A stretch of DNA of 64,000 nucleotides from Lethocerus indicus (Eukaryota; Arthropoda; Insecta; Hemiptera; Belostomatidae), in the NCBI GenBank assembly GCA_019843655.1, contig JACDQD010000001.1:43964230-44028229 (forward strand). The letters run 5' to 3'. Shown piece by piece: positions 36,669 to 47,474 of the stretch. Made by a program: the position numbers and the translations under genes. Each line of letters starts with the position of its first letter. Position 1 is the stretch's first letter. The notes beneath the pieces are model-generated. The model searched no databases. It was given only the letters and a program-made list of their open reading frames with translations, and had not been told where the DNA came from.

Positions 36669-36789
36669 AAAAAACCAAACCAGCGAGAGGAGACAGAAAC
36701 ACATGAAATCTACGGTATTCAAACCCCTCGCAGACCACAAAATAGCTATGTTAAACTGGTATTCTAAACTTTTGACTTCAATTTCTAGT

Positions 36790-38635
36790 ACATAATATAA
36801 TAATGAATTCAGCAAAAACAATTGTTACCTCCTTATCTTCTTCAGTACAGGAGGATTCCATACTTTTGTTATCCCGAAGTAAAATTAATGATATGGAAAA
36901 AGGTTAAAGTTGCGAGTGGAGGCAGAAGATCACAAGAACCATGGTAATGAGAAACATATTTTAACAACATCACAGAAGAACTAACACCAATAATCCTACT
37001 CTGTAAATATTAGGAGCCCATTTTACAATCTGGAGAAGATATGTTATATGAAGGAGTAGTTATCCTTTAGGATTAGAATGTCGGGTCCGACAACTGATGA
37101 AATCAGAGAGAAGAAGACTCGTATCACTAAGACTGAAGCCATACACTTTACTTTTAGGTCGGAAAGAACAATCCGGTTCCAATATGAACGTTCTATTCTA
37201 ACACGATGGATGTAATTCGAAGTCAGGTATTGTGTATATAGGAGGGGGACAATTTAATACCGGGAACGGTTATTAGATTTTCTAATTATTGTTATTCATG
37301 TGCAATGGAATTTAATTTTCACGCTATATTTAGAATTACTCTTGAGATTCTCTGTATAAACTCGATTGAATATTACTACGGCGCTAATGAAGATGGCTAA
37401 TACTGATAAAAAAATCAGCATGGATCATAAGTGGATGAATATATGATGACCTTCCCAAACAAATGTTCTAAACTAAATGTGATCAAATTACATAACTCTC
37501 TATCTGTATATCTCTACAATGAAAATAATATCGGTATGGCTTGTACAACTGTGCCAATAGTAGTAGCAGTAGTAGCGGCCAAATGTGTCATATTCTGCCT
37601 ATTATCAAACTACGACCGGGTAAGTGTTAATGCTCCACGATACCCACGATAGATAACGGCAAGAATCCATTAATTTGAATCCACGGTTCAAAATCACGAA
37701 TTTTCTGAATCACAGAAAATGAAAATCTGAAGTTAAATATGTGTACAACTTCAGAAAATCGTGAACTATTTTTTAACTCGCAGTTTTACCGAAAATTACA
37801 ATGAAAGATTAGAACATGAATGAAAACTTATTTTATATAAATCAAGTAAAGTATATAATAGGGCAAAGTATATAATAAGGTATAAATAAATTATAAAATC
37901 GTCAAAATAGCTCGAATTGTCGGAAAGAAAAATTTTCTGGTTTTCAGTGACGGTATCGATTATATATCTACGTGAGCGACGTTAGCGTCCTTGCTGGACA
38001 GCTGGATCGCCTTGTTGCTGTGGGAATTTTTCTTGTTTCTGTTACTGTTCAAACAGAGTCAGAAGAAGGTAAGAATAAGTAAGAAGTGGGGAGATATAGC
38101 AATTAGAGGGGGGCCGAGCGTCCCCCACCCAATCGATATTCCAGACAAACCCACCTTACCTACCTTCCACGGCGCATACTTTTTCAAATCGCCGCCGCGG
38201 CACCTCCCAAGTTACAATTCTCATCGAAATTCCCAATTAGGGATCCCAAACGCACAGTGGAAGTGCAGCCAGGATGCCCCACAGTAGACACCTGAAAACG
38301 TTCTAGCAAAATACCAAACCAAATTATTACCTTTGTTTGTACGGTACGAAACGACAAACAATTTGAGTGGAAAACTTCCGGACAAGAATACGACAAAAAA
38401 ACATTACTAAGCTAGCCGGACTCAGCTCCCGCTATAGTCATTAGGATACTGTCGTTATTATATTGTGAGATCGGCTACCCACGAAGCAGGATGTATTCTT
38501 CAGCGGAGTGCCGCTTATTTCAGTCGCTCCGTCCAACAGTCCAGTTACTGCTGGCAAAAGTGAATTGAACATATCGAGTTGGTATGAACGTACAATAAAA
38601 CTTTAATTTAATCATCCTCGATTCGGAATTTATAG
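36790..38635. other. Rab32 intron 1, right part
   Basis: Mostly unique sequence. A subfamily remnant near 36910 (AGATCACAAGAACCATGGTA), a degenerate hammerhead-like stretch near 37390 (CGCTAATGAAGATGGCTA) and the remnant at 38255 are the only recognisable parts. Confidence 0.5.
38255..38330 (+). repeat. Remnant hammerhead repeat with compensated stem III
   Basis: CAGTGGAAGTGCAGCCAGGATGCCC, then GAAAACGTTCTAGCAAAATACCAAACC, resembles the family upstream and downstream parts. ACCGGU has become AACGUU, again self-complementary. The copy lies in the first Rab32 intron. Confidence 0.45.
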
Positions 38636-38817
38636 GACAGGAGAGATTCACCTGGATGACTAGAGTTTACTACAAGGACGCCCACGGGTGCATAATCATG
38701 TTCGACCTAGCGAATAAGAATTCCTTCTTGAATACGCTAAAGTGGAAAAGGGATTTGGACTCCAAGTGCACCCTAACAGACGGTAACCCCGTGCCCTGCA
38801 TGCTTCTCGCTAACAAG
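38636..38817 (+). CDS. Rab32: Rab32/lightoid-type GTPase, exon 2
   Basis: This exon follows a TATAG acceptor at 38635. Its first two bases complete G81, so the junction reads WDIAGQERF, the full G3/switch II motif with the catalytic-position glutamine. It continues through TRVYYKDAHG and LKWKRDLDSK to MLLANK at residue 141. The G4 motif NKCD is split by the following phase-0 intron after AAG (donor GTAAAA at 38818). The residues after the P loop match Rab32/38 more closely than other Rabs. The intron before it (35782-38635, 2.85 kb) contains the 35958-36756 hammerhead element. Confidence 0.94.
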
Positions 38818-39761
38818 GTAAAACGTTTAACAAACGCTATTGCATATAGAAAGTATCCTTAAATCCAACTTGTTATTTTATTTTGTAAGAAAATGTTTCG
38901 TGGACATAATGGCCCAACTTATTCTGGTGTAAGATAATCGTTTATATAATTGTTTTGGTACATGATAGCTGAAAACTGTTAATAAATTGACTTTCTGTTT
39001 TATTGTATGCACAGTTAGTGTACCTATAATAATATGATCAATTGTTTAATACATTATAAATATGGTGTGTACTGGTTACAAAAATAAAAATTAAAGTATC
39101 GAGTTAGTGAAAAATAGTATTTTAACAATCATTCAATGCAAACGCTTTGTGTATAGTTGCACAAAGATAGACTGCACTGGAATTATTACGAATTATAATC
39201 TATCGCATGTTCTGTAGTTATATAAAGCACTTCCCATTAAGTCATAATTGAATCTGAAAGAAAATTCATTCAAACCGGTAGTTTGAATCTGGCATAATTT
39301 AGATATAATTAGCTATCTGTTCCTGAATTTATGAATATAACTGTAGAGAGGCAGTCGACTTTTGTTTCTTATTCTGTAAAAATGTCAAAAAATAAAAATA
39401 TTTGTAAATTGTATCGCAAAATTGGAGTACGCACTGCAGAAAAAGGCCCTGTCAGCACTATTAGTGCCTCACAGTATGTTTGATACTGTGATGATAAGTT
39501 ATTCATAGGATGAGGCGTCCGATAAAACATTCTGTCGACACTGTCACTACGACTGTTACCCTCCGACCTGACAATATTATTGTCGCGCATTTTGCACGAA
39601 CTATCTCTCCACTTCTCCACAACAATTCATATCCAGTTCCACTAACTTAAAGTAAACCCCCTTCGGTTAAAATCGCTCGCGTGTCGACCTCTCTTGCATG
39701 TCAAGGCCCGATAAATGGACTTGAACAAATTGCCCTGAATGCTCAAATGAACCTTTTCCAG

Positions 39762-39883
39762 TGCGATTTGCCCGAGCGGACTGTGGACCAAACGGAGATC
39801 GAAGCCTTCCACAAGGAGAACAACTTCATCGGATGGACGGAAACTTCTGCCAAAGACGGGCTTATGGTCAATGACTCCATGAG
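39762..39883 (+). CDS. Rab32: Rab32/lightoid-type GTPase, exon 3
   Basis: The acceptor is TTTTCCAG at 39754-39761. The exon opens with TGC GAT, completing the guanine-specificity motif NKCD (140-143), and carries the G5 motif ETSAK (168-172), both needed for nucleotide binding. It ends ATG AG|GTCTAT at 39883/39884. This GT donor is weak, but it is the only one that keeps the frame into exon 4 (MR|FLIEI). Reading through gives unrelated sequence and a stop. Confidence 0.92.
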
Positions 39884-40284
39884 GTCTATCAACTTAAAAT
39901 TCATACTTCACATCCATACGCCTTATGGACGTTGCAATATTCATAAGTATAGATATTTATACCTAAACAGTATACTGGATACGGAACCGCTAACTTTTAT
40001 TGTTTAATTGATTCAAACTATCAATTTTATTGTATACAAATATTCAGAAAAGATAATCTGTACTGTCCATTATTCGAAGAAGATTACCGAAGCCCTCTAG
40101 TTTGTTTTAAATTACAGTATCTACAATGACCATAATGTTACTTTCATTCTCGGTTTGGCACCATTTCGATTGTTCCGATCACTTACCGATCCTTTAATTT
40201 TTTCCACTTCCTTATTCCATGTTCCAGTAATTGGAACCAGCCATTTATTATTGGTATTTGATGGGGGTCAGCTAGGGTTTGGGA

Positions 40285-40345
40285 TGTTTTCTGTCTACAC
40301 TACACCGGTTTCGGATTCTTCCCATTGTCGGTAGCATACCGCTAG
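40285..40345 (-). repeat. Remnant hammerhead repeat
   Basis: The minus strand keeps CCGAAACCGGTGTAG and a GCTAC start, but the first box reads CCGACAA. It sits in the last Rab32 intron. Confidence 0.4.
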
Positions 40346-40616
40346 TAATATGGTGAAATGCTATGGACTGGAAATGCTGACATACTGCGTTGTTGGCAGC
40401 CGGTACGGGCAGATACCGTATATTATTGACGGATTGCTCTTTAGGATGGCGCAGATAATCCCTAATAACGATGATATTCTACGCTCTCGCGGGCCCTCGT
40501 ACGGATAGGTAGAAAATAAAGAGGGAAAAGCTTCCATATGCCAACGAATCGGTAGATATTGCAAAAATGTAAAAAAAAGTTTTATCAGAAAATTAAAAGC
40601 GAACATTGTTTTACAG

Positions 40617-40746
40617 ATTCCTCATCGAGATAATGATGCAGAATGAAGGAATAATCGTCGACGGTTACACAACGCAGATGCAGTCGAGAGCGAGTATAAG
40701 CCTCGGTATCAAGGAGCCTCCTGTACAGAAAAAGTGTTTCTGTTGA
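40617..40746 (+). CDS. Rab32: Rab32/lightoid-type GTPase, terminal exon 4
   Basis: The acceptor is TTTTACAG, ending at 40616. The first base completes R182, followed by FLIEIMMQNE, the end of the last Rab helix, then a hypervariable tail with GIKEPPVQKKCFC and TGA at 40744-40746. The C-terminal CxC is the prenylation signal: both cysteines would be geranylgeranylated for membrane attachment. There is no exact AATAAA nearby; an ATTAAA occurs about 200 bp downstream, so the polyadenylation site is unassigned. Confidence 0.93.
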
Positions 40747-41230
40747 TTTTTATATAATCAGACCTTTATACGATCCAATTTATTATTGTGTAATATATTA
40801 ATATTGTTATAAGGATTTAATTGTAACGTTTTATAGTAATATATTTATATTGCTGTTCGATTCTAATTGCGTGTAAACGTTCCCGAAAACTTCATTAACG
40901 TTTTATACAAAACTCTTTTTAAACATTTAATTTTGCAGAAATTTAATTAAACTGGGCCTTGTGTAAAATTCGGCCAATATATTGAAAACATGTATGGTGA
41001 AATTAAATTTTGAGCCCGAAAAGAGTCAAGGATGGAATTATCCCAATCGTGGATCCTTTAAAAAAGGATGGTCCTTTATTTCATTTTGTCGGTACATTAT
41101 TACACAGTTACGCTTATTCTGAAAACGATTCCATTACATGTTTTTCGTAATCGTTCTTTGATTTAAAAATGTAATTTTTTTTACCGTAGGTTCGTGGTGT
41201 TTCTGTCTCCTCTCGCTGGTTTGGTCTTTT

Positions 41231-41267
41231 GCTAAACCGGTTTCGGCTGCTCGCCATCTTCAGTAGC
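41231..41267 (-). ncRNA. Hammerhead ribozyme motif, altered cleavage base, left arm
   Basis: Minus-strand copy with CUGAAGA, GGC/GCC stem II, GAAA and ACCGGU intact; the cleavage triplet reads GUU in place of GUC. U at position 17 is tolerated by hammerheads but is usually slower, and stem I GCUA/UAGC is kept. Confidence 0.72.
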
Positions 41268-41399
41268 AGTGTTAGTCACTGTTGCCACTTTGGATGTTTT
41301 TTGTTTCACTTGTACTGTCACAAGTACTGTCGACAGTCAAAGTGACAGTGCAGTGAGGATGCCCGAAAACCATCCAAAGTGCAAACAGTGACTAACACC

Positions 41400-41436
41400 G
41401 CTACTGAAGATGGCGAGCAGCCGAAACCGGTCTAGC
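41400..41436 (+). ncRNA. Hammerhead ribozyme motif (intact core), right arm
   Basis: Stem I GCUA (41400-41403), CUGAAGA (41404-41410), one extra U, stem II GGC/GCC with a GAGCA loop, GAAA (41423-41426), loopless stem III ACC/GGU, C17 at 41432, and stem I UAGC (41433-41436). The predicted cleavage lies between 41432 and 41433. This is one of the best-preserved copies in the window. Confidence 0.82.
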
Positions 41437-41529
41437 AAAAGACCAAACCAACGAGAGGAAACAGAAACACCACGAACCTACGGTATTCCAACCCCTCGCC
41501 GACCAGGTATATTAAACTAATTTTTTTTA

Positions 41530-42760
41530 TGTTCGCAAACTTGAAAATCACTGAAACTATTGAAAAAAATACCACCCGTGACTGCATCTCTAAATCTATC
41601 GAGGGTACAACATAATACCATGAAAATTAGTCTATGAATAAATAATAAATAAATATTACCACGAATATTTATTTAGGTTCCTTAGATTATCAACCTTGTT
41701 CCATGATAGAAAATTTACATTTTAAGTAACATTAATCAATCCTAGAATGCTTTTAATTTATTTGATTCTTTTTCTCCAAAATATAATATATTTTCAAATA
41801 ATAGAAAAATTAGAATATTATTTTTATTTAATTAAACTGCAATAACCTAATGTTGAGACAAAAAAGGATTTTTGGGTTATTGTACATGTTGGCAAGCTCT
41901 TCTTACATTTATGAATACTTCTTATCTTTACCATTTTATTAGGAATGCTGCTCCATTTAAAGAATATAGACATTAACATGACTAATCTATCAGGATTCCT
42001 CTACATATTATGTTTATGTATAATCTTTATGAGTGCTATTTTTCCTGCTGAAAAAACCATACAGTTAATAAGTATTAATAATAATAAGTATTATTGCATA
42101 ATTTTTATATTATAAAAAACAGAATTTTTTTAATAGCAAATACCTGTTCATTCTAATATATGTTATTATAAGGTTTTAGGGAGATAATTTCAATTTAATT
42201 TTTCAATAATTCTATTATATTACTATACTTTATATTTGTTAAGATAATTTTGCTGAAACTATTGTAATAAAGTATAGATTAACTGACCTCATCTTGTGCT
42301 GGAAGGATTCAGGACTGAGGATAATGCAGTCTATAGTTTAATATTCTAACATATTCAAGGCATTACTTTTCTTAGTATCCATATAATGGTTAAATCAATT
42401 TTAAAATAATATGTGTCAGACAGGAACATTAAATATTTTGTACATTTTTTACCAGTTAACAAATCCCGTAAGGTGATTAGAATAACATTAATTTATTACA
42501 TCGATATTCATTTTTCATCTAAAGCAAGTATCACATATGTCTAAATTCCTAAATATGAGATAAAGGTGAATTTTTAAGTATGGATGTATAATGATTAGTC
42601 ATGTCCTATATGGATTCATCCTGAAACCATATATCAATAATTATACTTGGAAAAGAAATATTCAAAACAAAAAATCAAATGATGTAACAAAAAATTCCTA
42701 GTCCTAGTGTTAAAAAATGCTAGCAATGGTTAAACAGATTTTATTTTATCTCTGGGGTTG

Positions 42761-42814
<54 letters not shown>

Positions 42815-44622
42815 CTTAGTTTTCCTATAAACAAAGTATATGATATAAACACAAGCAATAAATAATGATTAAACAGGAGTTGTTGCTGCTGTCAGTGACT
42901 CATGCTTTCGATGTGAAGATATGCTATTTCTTATGTCTCTCACTTTGTTTTCCAAACTATTCTTGTACTGAAAAAGAGACCACATTAGAATCAGTTAAAT
43001 CAGGCAACAATGGTATATCAATATTTTATTGTTTTTCTTATATATAATTAATATCAATTTATTTCGTATACCATTAAGATTTGTCTTTTGGCATTAGGTA
43101 TTTTTTTTATAACATAAAAAATTTTAATTCCTAAATTAACATTACTTTCATATCACTCTTGTATAAGTATATATTATTTATATATAGTCCCCCAAGCTGG
43201 TAGGCTGTTAAATTTGTAAGTGAAGGAAAAATAAAATGTGATGTGTATGTCTGCTTCACTAGAGGATATTAAGATATATGGTATTCTCCTTTATATTGAA
43301 TGCAATTATGCATTAACATTTCATCTACATCAACTTTATTATAAGAAATTAAATATCAATATACATCACTGAAGAAAAACATCGAGACAAAACCTGGTAT
43401 ACACTAATACCAAATAATAAATTCTGTAAAATTTATATTTGCAATATATTGAATTTTTGTGTATATATTTCAAATTGATGACATGGTTGTAATAATTTTT
43501 TATATTAATAGAAACAATAAAAGTAATGACTGAAGGATATAATTATGCTATAGAGAAATTGAAAACAATATGCACTAAAATAAATATAAACACAAATAAA
43601 TATTATCACAATTTAATTAAAATTTACACATGTTGCCAGAATATTTGTGTTATATCAATAATACTTAACTGAAGATGAATATAACAATTGAGAAATAAAT
43701 TAATGAATGCAATATACTGTGCAATATTCCTGAAATATACTGTTGTTTTTAATTAAATTTGTCTTAAAATATGGTATGTATTTAAATGATATATTCTTAT
43801 ACATAAATTACATATTATTTAAAGCAGTTCTAAATTATAACTGATAAAAATATTCTACATCAAATAAATCTTGTAGTGTTCAATTCAGAAGATATGGTGT
43901 GGTATTAAAACATATCAATCACCCAGAAAATAATTGTTCAACTGTTTTACCATTTAAAATGTAATTTCAATATGAGGAGTATAACAGGTAATGAATAATA
44001 TTTTATCTGAGGTTGAAACTGTTTGGTTCAAAGATAATAAATTTTAAATACAATACACATTATATGACAAAAAGCTTTTATATAACAGGGCTTTTATAAG
44101 CATTATATATGCCATTGTAGATAAATAATAACAATCTTCTGATTTCCTATAAGAAGAAATATTGTTATAATCTTTTTTTATAACAAAGCAGCACAGCAGC
44201 TGCAGTGTTTCAAGTTGCAGCTGGTATTTCTAAATAACTTAAAATATATCCAGGTAATACTGTATTACCATGGTATATACTTCCTTAGAAAATGGTAGGG
44301 AGTTACCAGAAAATCTATAAACTCCTTTCTATTCTGTTTATATACTCTACATATTTTCCAGTAATGTGGCACTTTATTTAGACTTCTTATTTGCGACGTT
44401 GTTGAGTTGCTCAGTTCAGTTGACTCCTTATGTTCAGTTGTTTTATGTTATCATTTTTATTATATTAAAGTTTATATATTATCTCTTATAAATCTATAAG
44501 ATTAATAAGAGACGATTAATAGAGATTATATCTCTATGGGTTTGTATTACACATTGTTATATACAGATATGGTACCACACAAAAACACACACACAAATAT
44601 AAAACGAAATACCCAATTTCAC
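41530..44622. other. AT-rich, CpG-poor block downstream of Rab32 and the palindromic element
   Basis: Visibly richer in A+T than its neighbours. Between about 41650 and 42460, and between about 43390 and 44390, I see no CpG or almost none. No interspersed repeat family from the rest of the window occurs here, only one TA microsatellite. Probably contains intron or 3' sequence of the minus-strand coiled-coil gene. Confidence 0.6.
42765..42811. repeat. TA microsatellite
   Basis: About 23 TA repeats inside the CpG-poor block. Confidence 0.95.
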
Positions 44623-44721
44623 CTGCATTTCTTGCTGAAGGCGAATTTTCACATCGCTCACATTTTGGTCTAATTGTTTAATTTCGGTTTGCAACCGCTT
44701 TGCCATTATAGTATAATTTCC
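44623..44721 (-). CDS. Coiled-coil protein of unknown identity, third exon seen
   Basis: Minus-strand exon of 33 codons with acceptor ATTTCAG (ending 44722) and donor CAG|GTGAAA (44622). It reads GNYTIMAKRLQTEIKQLDQN and then a helical stretch ending RLQQEMQ, again with heptad-like hydrophobic spacing. It joins the previous exon in phase 0 with no stop. The donor implies at least one more exon at lower coordinates. One weak candidate terminal exon near 44410-44375 would read QLNNVANKKSK and stop, with AATAAA overlapping the stop, but its acceptor lacks a pyrimidine tract. The 3' end is therefore open. Confidence 0.72.
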
Positions 44722-44911
44722 CTGAAATAAATGAGGTTTATAAACGTTAAACTCAGGACATAAAAGGAGCCAAGGAAATCAAATTAAATAAAATTCATGC
44801 TTGCAAGCTTTTATTATATGTGTCACCCGGAGTCGCGCGGTCTCCAAAGTCTGCATTATAATATAAGTTGAAATATGCCTTTCCTAAATATTGATTGTTA
44901 TAGCAACTTAC

Positions 44912-45109
44912 GAGTTTAGAAGGTGGGAATTTGTTAGTTTTGTTGGTTTGCGAATTCTGATTTTCGTGCAGGAGAGACTTGGCTATTGATTCCTTGCTGC
45001 TCTGAAGAGTTTCGTTTTTCAGGCAGTTTTCCACAGTTTCCTTTTCCATTTCTAAGGCCTCTATTTCTTTGGTCTCGGCATCGCACATGTTCTGCCACTG
45101 GAGGTCTAT
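44912..45109 (-). CDS. Coiled-coil protein of unknown identity, second exon seen
   Basis: Minus-strand exon of 66 codons between a TTATAG acceptor (ending 45110) and a strong CTC|GTAAGT donor (44911). It begins IDLQWQNMCDAETKEIEALE and ends NKFPPSKL. The first part is charged and helical, consistent with a coiled coil continuing from the previous exon. The second part is rich in Ser, Asn, Lys and Gln and is probably a flexible linker. Both boundaries are phase 0. The 1.4-kb intron before it (45110-46509) shows no repeat found elsewhere in the window. Confidence 0.75.
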
Positions 45110-46509
45110 CTATAACACATGGCATTTTAGATTCATTTCCACCGAACTTTAAGTACACTTTCTTCAAAAGCGGTTTTCTAAATCTTTCACGATTCCCAAC
45201 AGAACAAAAGATTCGGTTAATTAGGGAAGCGTAACGAGTGGAACAGCGGTTAATTCTTCTCGTCATTGATCTATTTGGGATACAGCTTTTCCTCATAATA
45301 TCGATGGCTGAACTTCAGAACTTGGATTCGAGTTCTATGACAAATAATAGTCGTTTTATATTCACATTTTAAAACAACAAATTATGACAAGCATGTAAAA
45401 ACAGAAAACAAAAATCGAATCTATTGAATTTCCTCCAACTTAAAAAAAAGGTGGAAGGTGTTTTTCCTCCAACTTATTAACTTAACAAGTACTAATTTTG
45501 TTGTTCGAACTTTATTATGCATACGTATGCGTTTTCAGTAATTAAGTATAGTATACTAATCGGAATTTACGTAGTTTTAGACAGTATTTCAGTCGCTCGG
45601 AATGAAAATTGGTACAAACGAGACGGACAGAGCAAGTAAGCGGTGACACGTCGCGATGAATATTTACGGAGATTAAGTTATTAAAATAGCGCGTGGTGGT
45701 TCGGGGTTGGGGGTGGGTGTAAAGGCGATGTCCACTGAAAGCCCGCTGATTTATCGGGGCTTCAATTAGCGCGCGCCCGAGTAGCCGCAGTAACGCATCC
45801 GCGCGATACCGTTTATTTTCATTTGGTAGCCTAATCGAAGGAATTATTCCTTTAGTCCCGCACTCCAAATTGGATCGGATGCGCCCGGTCTAAATCATCG
45901 ACATTCGGGGGTTCGATTTTTTTCGCTTTTTCCCGGCCTCACTCCGCACATTTCTGAATCTAATATTCGAAAAGCCGCGTTTTAAACGACTCCGAAAGCC
46001 GGGATTTATTAACGGAAATCGTAAATTATTGTTTTTGATATCTACAATTCGTTGACTGATAGATGGGGGAACTCGTTGACCGACGCGAGTGGAATTAGTT
46101 GCAAGAAAAATCCGGTAGATGGTACGAACGCCGGCAACCGCGGCATCAGTTTAACGGCGGATCATACATCCGGAATATTAGACATCGACATTTAGAGTGA
46201 ATCTGAAACTCGGATTAATCGGAACATTTATTTATATTATTATTTGTTTATCAACACGAAAATATAATTAACAGTGAAGTGACAGTGCTCACGCAACATG
46301 CTACTAGCGATGGTGAAAAGGTCCAGTTTGGATTAGGACTAAAATTGGCGAACGGTGACGGAAAATATCCCGAATTTAGTTGTTCCATAATATGTACAAC
46401 ATTTATTGATTGGCAAAATGATTCATTATGTAGGTAAAACTAAAAGCTAACTAACTATAAAAAATAAAAATTAAAACAAAAACCCTCCAAAAATATTTAT
46501 ATTCGTTAC

Positions 46510-46634
46510 CTGCGTTCTCTGTTGTCTTACTTTGTCTTTAAGGTTCGACAGACAGTTTAACAATTCGTTATGTCGATTTAGCTCCTCGATCCTTTCCCGA
46601 AGAACTTTCTCCGCTTCGACCGACAGTTCCATCC
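46510..46634 (-). CDS. Coiled-coil protein of unknown identity, first exon seen
   Basis: Minus-strand exon with acceptor CTTTCCAG (ending at 46635) and donor CAG|GTAACG (46509). It opens GG then ATG GAA CTG, so the ATG at 46632 may be the start codon in an exon with 5' UTR, or the exon may continue an upstream coding exon. It encodes MELSVEAEKVLRERIEELNR and then a further Leu/Glu/Arg-rich helix to residue 41, with heptad spacing typical of a coiled coil. It ends in phase 0 and joins 45109 without a stop. No catalytic motif is visible. Long charged helices of this type are common in ciliary and centrosomal proteins, but I cannot assign a family. Nothing further upstream could be joined with confidence. 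Confidence 0.72.
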
Positions 46635-47474
46635 CTGGAAAGATGAAAATATGAACTAATATTAAAATTAACCACTATATTTCAATTAACTTGTCTATTA
46701 ATAGACACAAGTGATGCACAAGTGATGGCGTTCACTCCCTGATAATCAGGGACCCCCACCGCATATAGTAAAACAGTCAAAAAGTCCCCTGGAGAGTAGT
46801 TCGTATTTGCTACAGTTTGGAGAACATCAAAAAGACAAAACAATAAGGATAAATTTGTATAATTCAGCGGAGTTAAGAGGATTTGTCACAGTAATACTCC
46901 GTGCGTTTAGTTACTATCATTTAACCTTATTGGACTGCTTTTCACGAACGAACTTTTTGGATTAATTATTCGACACCATATACGGTCCTTATTTAAAAGC
47001 TAGGGATGTAGAACGGGAGGGACACGAAGAAGGAAACTCGGATAATATTTGAGATTAGAGGTTTAGAGGGAGAAACCTTCACATACCAGAGTGAAAGGCG
47101 GTGATACACACCTCCTTTCTAAAATAAAGGATAAAATAAAAATATTTGTTTCCTGAAAAATCGAGTCGAGTTTCGAGTGGGGAAATTATTTAGGACCCAA
47201 TAAATGAGTGCGAGGGAGGTAGGGTATCTGCATACGGCGTGCAGCAATCTCGGCCGCTCGTCAACAATTCATCGGACCAGTGGCCCCCGGCCATCGCCAG
47301 GTCCCCCACTCCCCCGCTCTTTCATATACCGTTAATAATACACTCCTCTACCCACCCATATCGCGACACCTCAGGCCGGCGTTTCCCAGCTAAATATCCC
47401 GATCCCTCGCATCCCCATTCGAGGAATAATTTGCGTCACCGTAACCAGTCGGAGATCCAGGCCCGATCGCTTCA

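Larger units (their letters stand above)
35958..36756. mobile_element. Inverted-repeat hammerhead element with internal 70-bp tandem repeats
   Basis: About 195-bp arms (35958-36155 and about 36506-36710) are inverted copies of the Penelope-like 3' end, each with a hammerhead motif. The loop holds three tandem units of about 70 bp. A tail ending TTAAAC closes the right side at 36756. The flanks carry an exact 15-base duplication (35943-35957 and 36766-36780, AAACTTTTGACTTCA) that extends imperfectly to about 24 bases right up to TTAAAC. The element sits inside the first Rab32 intron and has no reading frame. Confidence 0.85.
41184..41517. mobile_element. 334-bp palindromic element with two opposed hammerheads and exact target-site duplication
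   Basis: Arms 41184-41305 and 41368-41483 are inverted copies of the Penelope-like 3' end (CCGTAGG...CCTACGG). A 34-base tail ending TTAAAC follows the right arm. The element is bounded by an exact 12-base duplication TAATTTTTTTTA (41172-41183 and 41518-41529). It contains nothing but the ribozyme-bearing ends and has no coding capacity. It lies just downstream of Rab32. Confidence 0.85.

Noticed and set aside
44190..44230. Repeated GCAGC/GCAGCTG words as a small-RNA hairpin
   Set aside because: Arms pair only in short pieces with no consistent hairpin of miRNA-like length.
43390..44390. Mitochondrial insertion as explanation for the AT-rich block
   Set aside because: No mitochondrial protein, rRNA or tRNA sequence could be recognised in any frame.
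45542..45868. 108-codon minus-strand frame in the coiled-coil intron
   Set aside because: No coiled-coil character, no splice signals in phase with the neighbouring exons.
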